From contig NZ_WOSV01000004.1 in NCBI RefSeq assembly GCF_011516655.1, positions 62,001 through 126,000 on the forward strand: a DNA stretch of 64,000 nt, given 5' to 3'. The position numbers and the translations under genes were made by a program. Of the stretch, positions 53,618 to 62,741 are shown in pieces (position 1 is the stretch's first letter; every line of letters starts with the position of its first letter). A model generated the notes under the pieces. That model was not told the origin of the DNA. It saw only the letters and a program-made list of their open reading frames with translations, and did not search any database. Source of the stretch: Acetobacter thailandicus. Lineage in GTDB: Bacteria > Pseudomonadota > Alphaproteobacteria > Acetobacterales > Acetobacteraceae.

Positions 53618-54235
53618 TCAGGCGTTGCCCGGTGCAGCTGATGCAGTCATCGTGCGTGGCCGTGGCGCGGGAAAGTTGATACTGGTCACCTTCCACTGCC
53701 AGTGCTGGATGCGCATATCAATTTCCAGCGGTGTTTCATTTTCGTGCCCCGGGAGATGAACAAGGGCAACGAAAAGGTCAGGGCGTTCAAAATGAAACGT
53801 AGCCTGGCTGATCAGGCTGGCAAAAGAAAGATTGTGAGTAGCATGCTCCTGCGCAGAAGCGGGCAGAACCTCGTCAACCAGCGTGCCAAGATTTTGCTGT
53901 GAGACGTTAATATCAACAGCATTTGAAACGACCTCCGTTGCGAACGAAGAGCCAAATTCAGGCAGATCGTCTGTTGCTGCGGGCAGCAGATGCATACCCG
54001 CCATCGCCTGCTGTTTGATAGAGGTATCGAGTTCTCCCCAGTTAATCATCTGCCCGAGAGAGACCATGTCATGTGTCTTCAGCGAGGATCCGATTGACCA
54101 CAACGTCAGAAAAGGGGAGGCCAGATAGAGGCCAAATGCGGCTATTGATGCCCCGGCACACACCATGCGAGCCATGTGGCGTCCTGGCCGGGCTGCGAGC
54201 CGGGCACTTTGTCCGACAGAGGTGTAGTGGGTCAT
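53618..54235 (-). CDS. DUF2939 family protein
   Basis: 205 aa. One N-terminal membrane segment (about residues 24-45, ending LYLASPFLTLWSIGSSL) is followed by a periplasmic domain with the family pattern DMVSLGQMINWGELDTSIKQQ. The C-terminal half is beta-rich (FHFERPDLFVALVHLP, RIQHWQWKVTSINFP). DUF2939 has no known function. It is monocistronic and divergent from moeB across about 200 bases. Confidence 0.8.
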   Translation of the reverse strand: MTHYTSVGQSARLAARPGRHMARMVCAGASIAAFGLYLASPFLTLWSIGSSLKTHDMVSLGQMINWGELDTSIKQQAMAGMHLLPAATDDLPEFGSSFATEVVSNAVDINVSQQNLGTLVDEVLPASAQEHATHNLSFASLISQATFHFERPDLFVALVHLPGHENETPLEIDMRIQHWQWKVTSINFPAPRPRTMTASAAPGNA

Positions 54236-54435
54236 AATAACGCATTCCCCCTATATGAAAATTGCATAGCTATTCATAACAGACATGCAGGTCATATGCA
54301 AAGATAAGCTGCATACAATTTCGATTCTGTAAGGTATTTTTTTAAGGGTGTAGCAATATTTTCTTAATGGCCTGTCAGGGTGTTCTGTGGCAGGTGCAAA
54401 GTTATTCTCAGGCGTGGCAATGAAAGGTTAACATT

Positions 54436-55215
54436 ATGATGGATACTGAGTTTACTGAGGAAGAAATTCAGCGTTATTCCCGTCATATTCTGCTGCCTGA
54501 GGTTGGGGGAACAGGTCAGCTCGCGCTCAGGAAGGCTTCTGTTCTGGTCGTGGGGGCAGGGGGACTTGGCTCACCTGTTGCATTATACCTTGCTGCCGCA
54601 GGGGTAGGTCGCATTGGTCTGGTTGATGATGATGTCGTTGAACTGTCAAACCTGCAAAGGCAGGTTGTGCATAACACGGCAGCTGTGGGCGAACAGAAGG
54701 TTGTCTCAGCAAAGGCGCGGCTGCTGGCGCTGAATCCTGACATTACCGTAGATACCTGGAATGTACGTTTATCAGAACAGACCTGTGATGAGATTATCGG
54801 GCGTTATGATCTGGTTTGCGACGGGTCTGATAATTTCTCCACCCGTTACCTGGTAAACGCTGCCTGTGTGCGGGCACGTCGTCCACTGGTGTCAGCGGCA
54901 GTGCAGCGCTTTGGCGGGCAGCTCTCGACCTATCGTCCCTGGCAGGGCGGGCCCTGTTATCATTGTCTTTATCCGGAGACTGATGGTGACGCCGCCGGGT
55001 TAAGCTGTAGCGAGGCAGGTGTGTTTGGTGCTGTGACTGGTGTGATGGGCACCCTGCAGGCGACTGAAGCGCTCAAAGAAATTCTGGGTCTTGGGGAGAG
55101 TCTGTCAGGCCGGTTGCTGATGTGGGACGCCCTTAGTACACGTTTTACGACGATTACTCTGAAGCAGGATCCGTCCTGTCCGGTATGTGGTGGTAAACAG
55201 GAGATATCAGAATGA
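54436..55215 (+). CDS. moeB: MoeB/ThiF/HesA-family adenylyltransferase
   Basis: E1-like enzyme that activates the C-terminus of a small sulfur-carrier protein (MoaD or ThiS) with ATP. 259 aa. The opening is EIQRYSRHILLPEVG, then the nucleotide motif VVGAGGLGSPVALYLAAAGVG, then DDDVVELSNLQRQ and CDGSDNFSTRYLVN. Zinc is held by CYHC and CPVC. Length and motifs fit MoeB, but ThiF cannot be excluded without the carrier partner, which is not in the window. The downstream DsrE-like gene overlaps by 4 bases and suggests a sulfur-transfer context. Confidence 0.88.
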   Translation: MMDTEFTEEEIQRYSRHILLPEVGGTGQLALRKASVLVVGAGGLGSPVALYLAAAGVGRIGLVDDDVVELSNLQRQVVHNTAAVGEQKVVSAKARLLALNPDITVDTWNVRLSEQTCDEIIGRYDLVCDGSDNFSTRYLVNAACVRARRPLVSAAVQRFGGQLSTYRPWQGGPCYHCLYPETDGDAAGLSCSEAGVFGAVTGVMGTLQATEALKEILGLGESLSGRLLMWDALSTRFTTITLKQDPSCPVCGGKQEISE

Positions 55216-55691
55216 AAAAAGCGGCATCTTCTCACATGGGTGTTCAGACATTTTCTTCCTCCGGTGTGGGGCAGAATATGACTGGTGAAGATAGAAACGG
55301 GAGAATGCAGCATTCTCCGGCTATTGCCCTTATGCTTGTCGAGGCCCGCTATGAGAGGATTCATGCTGCTCTGATGCTGGCTGTTACGGCCTGCGCACTT
55401 GGGCAGCGCGTCATATTGTTTGGCATGGGCAGTGGCACTCGCGCGTTTTGTAAAGACTGGTCAGGGCTTGAAGAGAGTGAGCGTGAGGCAGGACGGCTTG
55501 AAGCCGGGGTTGCCGGTATTGAAACCCTGCGTGAGGCGCTGTTTGAATTTGATGAGGCTTCTTTTCATGTTTGCGACTCCGGGATCAGGAGTATGAAAAT
55601 TTCTGAAGATCAGTTGTGTGATGCGGTTACGGTTATAGGGCTGCCTGGTTTCCTTGAACTCTCTCAGGGTGCCAGGCTGGCAGTTTTCTAG
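55212..55691 (+). CDS. DsrE/F-like protein
   Basis: 159 aa. After a polar N-terminus of about 35 residues comes a DsrE-type alpha/beta domain: helix RIHAALMLAVTACALGQ, strand VILFGMGSGTRAF, and the late segment SFHVCDSGIRSMK followed by VTVIGLPGFLE. In the DsrE/COG2210 families a cysteine at the VCDSG position can carry persulfide. The true start could be an internal ATG (for example at the QNMTGED or NGRMQHS positions) but ATGA overlap with moeB favours 55212. Role in a sulfur relay with MoeB is inferred from the overlap. Confidence 0.7.
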   Translation: MKKAASSHMGVQTFSSSGVGQNMTGEDRNGRMQHSPAIALMLVEARYERIHAALMLAVTACALGQRVILFGMGSGTRAFCKDWSGLEESEREAGRLEAGVAGIETLREALFEFDEASFHVCDSGIRSMKISEDQLCDAVTVIGLPGFLELSQGARLAVF

Positions 55692-55778
55692 GTAAAATGG
55701 CGTGGTGCAGTGTTATAAAAATACAAATTTGCATGAAGACTCTTGTCGTCTTTGCTCTCTCTTGGCAGGGATGCTGCT

Positions 55779-56750
55779 ATGATGTCTGAAATTCTGTTGT
55801 CTCGCCATTTGCGTTTGTACGCTGCCCTGGGGACTCTGGGGTGTGTTGTCGCTGCTTCTGATGTCTTTGCCGCAACGCAAAGTACTTCGTCGCATCCTTC
55901 TCATGCTGTGCATCACAGGAACCCGAAGAAACACTCATCCGATAAAAAAGCCGTTCCGCCGGCGAAGAAACATCAGAAAACAGCAGCTCACCATGATGCG
56001 CATAAAGCGCACCCTGCACCTGTTGTGCATCATTCTGCTGTTCACAGGAAACATGCCGTTGCTGCCGCGGGTGCGGGCGCAGTTGCTGCTGCTGGTGCCG
56101 CTGCTGCGGTGCAGAAGGCGGAGAGCCCCTCTGCTGCTGCTCCGCCTGTGCCTGACGTGCCTCAGACGCCTGAAGCCCCTAAAGGCACAGTTACCGGCCT
56201 GCCATTGCCACGCTATGCGTCCCTGCGTGCTGACGAGGTGAATATGCGTGCAGGCCCCGGGCGGCGTTTTCCTATTCTGTGGGTTTATCATCGCCGTAGC
56301 ATGCCGCTGCGTATTGAGCGTGAGTTCGATGTATGGCGTCTGGTTGAAGATGAAAGTGGCCAGAAAGGCTGGGTGCAGCAGGCTGTTGTTTCCGGCAGCC
56401 GGTCTTTTGTTGTGCCAGGTGAGCCGCCTGGCGATGAAAGCCCCATACCCGATAAAGTTGATAAAAATGGCAATAAAATTCCGGTTTCAGGTCATATGGA
56501 CAGTCGCGTAACAGGAAGTGTGACAGACCTTGCCGAGGCTAAAAAAATCAAGCAGGCTGTCTTCCTGAAGAAGAGTCCTGAAGAGTCGTCAGCTGTTGTT
56601 GCGGTTCTCAGGCCAGGTACGGTCGGATCAGTAAAAGAATGTGCCGCAGGAAGTGACTGGTGCAAAGTCTCCGTCAGACCATATAGTGGCTGGGTACTGC
56701 GCCGCGATATGTGGGGGATTGATGCAGGAGAAGTCATTACTCCTTCCTGA
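55779..56750 (+). CDS. Secreted bacterial SH3-domain protein with His/Ala-rich linker
   Basis: 323 aa from the ATG at 55779, preceded by AGGGA. A signal peptide ends near DVFA. Residues about 35-130 are low complexity, first His/Lys/Pro-rich and then Ala-rich. The SH3b domain follows: RADEVNMRAGPGRRFPILWV, then WRLVEDESGQKGWV. A second divergent SH3-like unit (VFLKKSPEESSAVVAVLRPG, then GWVLRRDMWG) ends the protein. The known use of such domains is binding peptidoglycan. A frame to a TTG at 55743 is less likely. pyk begins 29 bases later. Confidence 0.85.
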   Translation: MMSEILLSRHLRLYAALGTLGCVVAASDVFAATQSTSSHPSHAVHHRNPKKHSSDKKAVPPAKKHQKTAAHHDAHKAHPAPVVHHSAVHRKHAVAAAGAGAVAAAGAAAAVQKAESPSAAAPPVPDVPQTPEAPKGTVTGLPLPRYASLRADEVNMRAGPGRRFPILWVYHRRSMPLRIEREFDVWRLVEDESGQKGWVQQAVVSGSRSFVVPGEPPGDESPIPDKVDKNGNKIPVSGHMDSRVTGSVTDLAEAKKIKQAVFLKKSPEESSAVVAVLRPGTVGSVKECAAGSDWCKVSVRPYSGWVLRRDMWGIDAGEVITPS

Positions 56751-56779
56751 GGCAGAGTACGGCAAAATAAGGACAAGAA

Positions 56780-58216
56780 ATGTCGATACAACACGCCCTT
56801 CATTGTCGGACCAAGATTGTAGCAACCTTGGGCCCGGCATCCTCTGATTATGAGACCATTCGTGATCTGGCTGTTGCCGGAGCCGATGTGTTCCGTTTTA
56901 ATTTCTCGCACGGTTCACACGAAGATCATGCAGCGCGACACGCTATAGTCAGACGTGTTGAGGCTGAACTGGGTGAACCAATCGGCATTCTGGCAGACAT
57001 GCAGGGTCCAAAGCTGCGTGTTGGTAAATTTAAAGATGGTAAGGTCACGCTGCAAAGCGGTGCTCCTTTCCGTTTTGATCTTCACGATGAGCCGGGTGAT
57101 GAAACCCGCGTACAGCTGCCTCATCCTGAAATTATCCGGGTGGCCCGTCCTGGCAGTCGTCTGCTGATGGATGATGGTAAACTGGCCGTCGTTGTTGAAA
57201 AAATCGGACCGGACTGGCTCGAAACCCGTATTGAAATTGGCGGCGTTCTCTCTAACCACAAAGGGGTGAATGTTCCTGATGTGGCACTGCCAATCCCGGC
57301 TCTGACCGTTAAAGACCGCCGTGATCTTGAGTTCGCACTCAGCCTTGGTGTTGATTATGTTGCGCTGTCATTTGTGCAGCGCCCTGAGGATGTCAGCGAG
57401 GCCCGTGCTCTGGTTGGTGACCGTGCAAACCTTCTGGTTAAGCTCGAAAAACCTCAGGCTATGGAAAATCTCGAAGCTATTCTTGAGCTGACAGATGCCG
57501 TGATGGTGGCCCGTGGTGACCTTGGTGTTGAGCTGCCACCTGAGAACGTCCCACTTGCACAAAAGCGTATTATCCGTCTCGCCCGTAAACTGGGTAAGCC
57601 GGTTGTTGTTGCAACACAGATGCTTGAAAGTATGATTTCGGCACCTACGCCAACCCGTGCTGAGGCCTCTGACGTGGCTACGGCTGTGTTTGATGGTGCT
57701 GATGCGGTGATGTTGTCAGCTGAATCTGCTGCCGGTCAGTATCCGCGTGAAGCTGTGCGGATCATGAACCGTATCATCTGGCGCATCGAGCAGGATCCTG
57801 AGTGGCAGGCATCTATGTCTGTTGCGCGTCTGGCACCGGAAGATTTTGTTGCTGATGCTATCGCCGGTGCAGCACAGCAGGTTGCTGACACGCTGAAAGC
57901 CTCTGCCATTGTAGCGTATACGCATCGCGGTGCGACAGCGTTCCGTATTGCACGTGAACGTCCTCTGTGCCCTGTTCTGGGCATAACACCAACACATGAG
58001 GCTGCGCGTCGTATGGCACTTGTCTGGGGTGTCAGAGCTTTCCTCGGCGGGCAGGGTAAATCTGTCACCAGTGTTGAAAGTATGGTGGACGTTGCGCAGG
58101 ATGTCGTCGCTAAGGCGGGCGTTGGCAGCTCAGGTGGCTCTATTGTTATTGCAGCAGGGTTGCCCTTTGGTGTTGCCGGGTCAACTAACCTGCTGCGCGT
58201 TGCTAAAATTCCCTGA
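56780..58216 (+). CDS. pyk: Pyruvate kinase
   Basis: Last step of lower glycolysis or Entner-Doudoroff flux, PEP plus ADP to pyruvate plus ATP. 478 aa. TKIVATLGPAS opens the barrel; FRFNFSHGSHEDH, VMVARGDLGVELP, VVVATQMLESM and AVMLSAESAAGQYP are active-site and structural signatures. AAGGACA lies before the ATG. A strong intrinsic terminator follows, partly inside the convergent MFS gene. Confidence 0.98.
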   Translation: MSIQHALHCRTKIVATLGPASSDYETIRDLAVAGADVFRFNFSHGSHEDHAARHAIVRRVEAELGEPIGILADMQGPKLRVGKFKDGKVTLQSGAPFRFDLHDEPGDETRVQLPHPEIIRVARPGSRLLMDDGKLAVVVEKIGPDWLETRIEIGGVLSNHKGVNVPDVALPIPALTVKDRRDLEFALSLGVDYVALSFVQRPEDVSEARALVGDRANLLVKLEKPQAMENLEAILELTDAVMVARGDLGVELPPENVPLAQKRIIRLARKLGKPVVVATQMLESMISAPTPTRAEASDVATAVFDGADAVMLSAESAAGQYPREAVRIMNRIIWRIEQDPEWQASMSVARLAPEDFVADAIAGAAQQVADTLKASAIVAYTHRGATAFRIARERPLCPVLGITPTHEAARRMALVWGVRAFLGGQGKSVTSVESMVDVAQDVVAKAGVGSSGGSIVIAAGLPFGVAGSTNLLRVAKIP

Positions 58217-58246
58217 CTGATAAAGCGTTACTGAGAGTTTTTGGGC

Positions 58247-58287
58247 GCCTGACAGGCTGTTTTTCCGGCTTGTCAGGCACTTTTTTT
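58247..58287 (+). terminator. Intrinsic terminator of pyk
   Basis: GCCTGACA at 58247-58254 pairs with TGTCAGGC at 58271-58278; the next bases are AC and seven T. The MFS stop (58273-58275) lies in its right arm. Confidence 0.88.
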
Positions 58288-59430
58288 AAGAAATACAGGC
58301 AGTAATGTAAAAAGCCCGCAGGCTATCGAGACAAAGAGCGGCAGCCCGTTTGATGTCAGGCCCATGGCAGTACTCGCCGCTTCAGGGCCAATAAAGGTGC
58401 CGGCACCCCAGGCGACTGAACTCACAGCATAAATTGCGACAAGGTTTTTTCCCTGGTATCGGCTGCCTACAACAGTCATAACAATGGTGTAGAGGCCAGC
58501 GAACAGCCCATCCCATATAAACAAAATCACATAGGCCCAGGGCTGATGTGCAATGCCGACAGGCCAGAGCAGCGCACCCAGGCAGGAGAGCGTGCCAAGT
58601 GCAATAAGCAGATGGCGGCGGCTGATGCGGTCACCAAGCCAGCCAAGCGGGAGCTGAAAGCATATTGCCCCAAGCAGCATGGCAGACAGTAAAAGAGTAG
58701 CCTGTTTTTCAGGCCAGCCATTTTGCATGGCATAGAGGGACAGAAAAGAAGAGCCTGATGCCTCGAGCATAGCGAGCAGCAATGTTGCACTTATAGCTAT
58801 CGGAGCAAGGGCAATATAACGCCACAGAGCGGTATGCTGTGTTGATTCATGTTTCTGAGGTATCTGAACCCATGGCATGGCGATCAGACCAAATGTCAGT
58901 AACAGCAGGCCCGAGGTTATAAGAAAGGGTGTGAAGCTATGGCGATCTGTTAAGCCCAGCAGCAGTGGCCCGAGAGCAAAACCAGCTGACATCATAGCAC
59001 TGTACAGACCCATGGTACGGGTACGCACAGTGTCCGGTGTCATTTGATTTAGCCAGCTTTCTGAAAGAATGAGCAGGGTTTCCGTTGCCATGCCCATGCC
59101 AGTGCGCAACGGGAACCAGAGAGACGCAGAGGTGATGAACGGAAATGCCAGTAAGACGCATGCCAGGAAACATAATGCAAGCATGACAGGGCGGCGCGGG
59201 CCAAACTGCACAGCAATGTGAGGCAGGAAAGGAGCGATAAGCAACACACCAAGAGCATGCATCATGGCGTTAATAGCAACAGTTTGTGTGCTGTACCCGC
59301 GTTCTGTGAGCTCCAGCATGAAAAGTGGCCCGCTCAGCCCGTATGTCAGACCAAAAATGACAGCAACCATCATCAGGCAGCCTGATGTGATGGTTGCCAG
59401 CCGGGCGGAGGGAAGTGTGGTGTCAGACAT
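58273..59430 (-). CDS. MFS transporter (YcaD-like)
   Basis: 385 aa, 12 predicted membrane segments. The SESWLNQMTP sequence in the middle of the N-terminal half, and RTRTMGLYSAMMSAGFALGPLLL after it, are typical of the YcaD/UMF-like MFS branch, whose substrate is unknown. LGWLGDRISRRHLLIALG is the central MFS motif. It is last in the peptidase-pdxA-pdxJ-MFS series, 90 bases after pdxJ, and ends inside the pyk terminator. Confidence 0.86.
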   Translation of the reverse strand: MSDTTLPSARLATITSGCLMMVAVIFGLTYGLSGPLFMLELTERGYSTQTVAINAMMHALGVLLIAPFLPHIAVQFGPRRPVMLALCFLACVLLAFPFITSASLWFPLRTGMGMATETLLILSESWLNQMTPDTVRTRTMGLYSAMMSAGFALGPLLLGLTDRHSFTPFLITSGLLLLTFGLIAMPWVQIPQKHESTQHTALWRYIALAPIAISATLLLAMLEASGSSFLSLYAMQNGWPEKQATLLLSAMLLGAICFQLPLGWLGDRISRRHLLIALGTLSCLGALLWPVGIAHQPWAYVILFIWDGLFAGLYTIVMTVVGSRYQGKNLVAIYAVSSVAWGAGTFIGPEAASTAMGLTSNGLPLFVSIACGLFTLLPVFLKKSA

Positions 59431-59520
59431 GATCTGGTAAGGCCTTTGCTCTGCCTGAGCTTTAGTCTGAGCAGATCAGTGCCGGTTTTTCCTTATTGGG
59501 TAATCGTTAAAAGATATTGT

Positions 59521-60258
59521 TCAGGCACTGGCAGCCAGAGCAATGCGACGTTTCATTTCTGCGATAACGGCTGGTAGTCCATCAAAAATAGCCTGTCCGA
59601 TGAGAAAATGACCGATGTTGAGTTCTCTGATTTCTGGAAGAGCCGCAATCGGGCCGACATTTTCCCATGTCAGACCGTGTCCTGCATGCACTTCAAGGCC
59701 GAGAGTATGCGCTGTCGTTGCTGCGTTTTTTAAGCGTGTCAGTTCATCAGCCTGGTGGCCCTCAGCATATGCGCCTGTATGGAGCTCGATGACCTGGGCT
59801 CCTGTTTTATGGGCTGCTTCAATCTGTGCCATGTCCGGGTCAATGAAGAGAGAGACACGAATACCCTTATCGATAAGTCTCTGCACCTGATGTGTCAGGG
59901 TGCTCAGATGCCCCGCAACATTCAGACCGCCTTCAGTCGTTAACTCTTCACGGCGTTCAGGTACGATGCAGCAGGCATGTGGTTTGAGCGTGCTGGCAAT
60001 CTGTACCATTTCAGTCGTCGCGGCCATTTCCATATTGAGTGGAATTTTCAGGGCATCACGCAGGTGGGTCAGGTCTGCATCGCGAATGTGACGACGGTCT
60101 TCGCGTAAATGAGCAGTAATACCATCAGCCCCGGCGTGCTGAGCCAGCAGGGCAGCAGCGACCGGGTCGGGGTGCGCTCCGCCACGTGCATTACGTACAG
60201 TGGCAACATGGTCGATATTAACACCAAGGCGCACAGCGGGGCGAAGAGCAGAAGTCAT
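59521..60258 (-). CDS. pdxJ: Pyridoxine 5'-phosphate synthase
   Basis: Condenses 1-deoxyxylulose 5-phosphate with the PdxA product to make pyridoxine 5'-phosphate. 245 aa TIM barrel. [52 protein letters not shown] and [12 protein letters not shown] are family hallmarks. It overlaps the end of pdxA by 4 bases, so both enzymes of the step are made together. Confidence 0.97.
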   Translation of the reverse strand: MTSALRPAVRLGVNIDHVATVRNARGGAHPDPVAAALLAQHAGADGITAHLREDRRHIRDADLTHLRDALKIPLNMEMAATTEMVQIASTLKPHACCIVPERREELTTEGGLNVAGHLSTLTHQVQRLIDKGIRVSLFIDPDMAQIEAAHKTGAQVIELHTGAYAEGHQADELTRLKNAATTAHTLGLEVHAGHGLTWENVGPIAALPEIRELNIGHFLIGQAIFDGLPAVIAEMKRRIALAASA

Positions 60259-61226
60259 GAATATGTCTTTCTGTTATGAACCAGTGTGCTGGCCAGGCGA
60301 ATGGCCGCCAGCAGGCTTGACGGGTCAGCAATGCCTTTGCCTGCAATATCAAAAGCTGTGCCATGATCGGGCGAGGTGCGGATGATGGGCAGGCCGAGCG
60401 TAACATTCACACCTTCGGCCATATCAAGGGTTTTGAGCGGGATAAGCCCCTGATCATGATACATGCACAGGGCAACGTCGTAGTTTTTGCGTGCCTGAGG
60501 TGTGAAAAGTGTATCCGGCGGGAAAGGTCCTGTCACCGTTAGCCCTTCATTTTGGAGCGTTTTGATCGCTGGCAGAATAATATCGCGTTCTTCTGTGCCC
60601 ATCAGTCCGTTTTCACCGGCATGAGGGTTAAGGCCAGCCACAGCAATGCGGGGTGAGGTAATGCCAAATTTATGACGCAGGTCATATGCGGTGGTACGGG
60701 CTGTTTTGATAATCAGCTCCGGGGAAAGCTGGGAAATAGCTGTTTTGAGCGATACATGCACTGTGACAGGTACAACCCGTAAGGACGGGCCAGCAAGCAT
60801 CATGACATCTTCACCCGGGGTATGACACAGCTCAGCCAGGTAAGAGGTATGGCCAGGATGAGCAAAGCCTGCCTGTTTGAGTACATCTTTACTGATAGGG
60901 TTTGTAATCAGTGCTGTCGCGGCATCAGTCTGAACGAGTCTGACAGCCTCGCTGATACTGGTGATGATGCTTTCAGCATTACGGCTGTCAGGCTGCCCCT
61001 GCACCGCAGGGGTGTTAAGTTTCAGGGGGATAACCGGTACAGCGTGTGCGAAAACAGCCTGGGCCTGAGATGGTTTTTCAATAAGTTGTACCGGTACACG
61101 TCCCGCCAGTAGTTCTGGCGCACCGAGAAACACAAATGCCGGCTCCTGATTGCGCAAAGCCTGCCAGGCCCCGATTGTTATTTCGGGGGCGATACCAGCA
61201 GGGTCACCCTGTGTCAGAACCAGCAT
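60255..61226 (-). CDS. pdxA: 4-Hydroxythreonine-4-phosphate dehydrogenase
   Basis: NAD-dependent oxidation feeding the PdxJ condensation in PLP synthesis. 323 aa. The start is [12 protein letters not shown]. Later motifs are [13 protein letters not shown] (metal-binding His), [29 protein letters not shown] and [16 protein letters not shown]. It is 19 bases after the M20 peptidase gene and overlaps pdxJ. E. coli couples pdxA with surA and ksgA; this order is different. Confidence 0.96.
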   Translation of the reverse strand: MLVLTQGDPAGIAPEITIGAWQALRNQEPAFVFLGAPELLAGRVPVQLIEKPSQAQAVFAHAVPVIPLKLNTPAVQGQPDSRNAESIITSISEAVRLVQTDAATALITNPISKDVLKQAGFAHPGHTSYLAELCHTPGEDVMMLAGPSLRVVPVTVHVSLKTAISQLSPELIIKTARTTAYDLRHKFGITSPRIAVAGLNPHAGENGLMGTEERDIILPAIKTLQNEGLTVTGPFPPDTLFTPQARKNYDVALCMYHDQGLIPLKTLDMAEGVNVTLGLPIIRTSPDHGTAFDIAGKGIADPSSLLAAIRLASTLVHNRKTYS

Positions 61227-61245
61227 AATATGCTTCTCCGTTATG

Positions 61246-62643
61246 TCAGGCGGGGGCCTGGCCTGTCAGGGCATAAAGAACGCGGATCCATGAACGGATG
61301 CCTTTATGGAAACTGCTCAGGTTATATTTCTCATTGGGTGAGTGAATACGGTCGTCATCAAGACCAAACCCGATTAGCAGAGAGGTCATACCCAGAGCCT
61401 GCTGAATTTCAGTGACAACGGGAATAGATCCGCCACATCCTGTAATGGCTGCAGGTTTCTGCCATTCGGCTTCGAGTGCGGCGAGGGCAGGGGGAAGAAA
61501 TGGCATGTCAGGAGAGACCATGCTGGCCTGTGATCCGCCATGACTTATAAATTCTGCTGTGCAGTCAGCGGGCAGGCGGGCCAGCACGTGAGCACGAAAA
61601 GCTGTGCGGATTTTCTCAGGATCCTGATCGCCAACCAGACGGAAAGAGACTTTTGCAGAAGCTTTTGAGGGCAGAACGGTTTTAAAACCTTCTCCTTCAT
61701 AGCCGCCGCTGATGCCGTTAATTTCAAAGCTGGGTCGGCTCCATGTCTGCTCAAGGGCTGAGTAACCAGCTTCACCAGCCGGAATGCTCAAACCAACAGG
61801 GCTAAGACTATCACCTGTTTCAGAGGCAATTTCACACCATTGCGCCCGTGTTTCTTCAGGGATAACAGGCACGCCCTCGTAAAAATCAGGCAGGGTGACG
61901 CGTCCGGTTGCGCCGTCACGCATGTCAGAGAGGATGTCACACAGTACCTGAATGGGGTTGCGGGCGGCATTGCCATACATGCCGGAGTGCAGGTCACGCT
62001 TAGCGGCTGTCAGTGTAACCTCTTCGCCGGTCATACCACGCAACATGGTGGTGATCGCCGGCTTGCCACCGCTGAGCATGTTGGTGTCGCAAATCAGGGC
62101 AACATCAGCTTTTAGTTCATCTTTGTTAGCCTGAAGGAACGGCAGCAGGTTTTCTCCGCCGGATTCTTCCTCACCTTCAAGAAGAATGCTGACATTAAGA
62201 GGCAGAGTGCCGCATGTGGTTTTAAGTGCGCGGCAGGCCTCGATAAAGGTCATAAGCTGGCCCTTATCGTCAGCGGCTCCACGTGCCGTTATTTCTTTTT
62301 CGCCAGAAGGTGTCGTGACGATAGCTGGCTCAAAAGGGTCAGAATGCCACAGGTTTAGCGGGTCAACAGGCTGTACATCATAGTGGCCATAAAACAGCAC
62401 ATGAGGAGCATCTGCCGGGCCTTTAATGTGAGCAACAACCATCGGGTGGCCAGGCGTGTTGCGTACACTGGCCTCAAACCCTGTGTCTGTCAGGGTTGCG
62501 GTAAGCCATTCAGCAGCTTTTCGGCAATCAGGTGCATTTTCAGGTCGTGTTGAAATGCTGGGTATACGCAGCAGCTCAAAAAGACGGTTCAGGCTGACAT
62601 CAAGGTCTTTGTCGGCCTGGAGCAATGCAGCATTGAGTGTCAT
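61246..62643 (-). CDS. M20-family metallopeptidase (dipeptidase type)
   Basis: 465 aa cytosolic zinc peptidase. Metal ligands are visible in FYGHYDVQPVDP (His, Asp), RGAADDKGQLM (bridging Asp), LLEGEEESGG (catalytic Glu pair) and the final His in a HSPNEKY-type segment. A dimerisation lid occupies about residues 190-340. The closest known branch is the carnosinase-like M20 dipeptidases. It appears to lead the transcript with pdxA and pdxJ; whether it has a role there is not known. Confidence 0.92.
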   Translation of the reverse strand: MTLNAALLQADKDLDVSLNRLFELLRIPSISTRPENAPDCRKAAEWLTATLTDTGFEASVRNTPGHPMVVAHIKGPADAPHVLFYGHYDVQPVDPLNLWHSDPFEPAIVTTPSGEKEITARGAADDKGQLMTFIEACRALKTTCGTLPLNVSILLEGEEESGGENLLPFLQANKDELKADVALICDTNMLSGGKPAITTMLRGMTGEEVTLTAAKRDLHSGMYGNAARNPIQVLCDILSDMRDGATGRVTLPDFYEGVPVIPEETRAQWCEIASETGDSLSPVGLSIPAGEAGYSALEQTWSRPSFEINGISGGYEGEGFKTVLPSKASAKVSFRLVGDQDPEKIRTAFRAHVLARLPADCTAEFISHGGSQASMVSPDMPFLPPALAALEAEWQKPAAITGCGGSIPVVTEIQQALGMTSLLIGFGLDDDRIHSPNEKYNLSSFHKGIRSWIRVLYALTGQAPA

Positions 62644-62741
62644 GAGTGTTGGTCGTCCTGTTGTCTCAAAAAATAATAGGGTCAGTGGCCGGGCTGATGA
62701 ATACCAGCATGTGACCTGTAGTGTGAAAAGTGGACTAAGGC

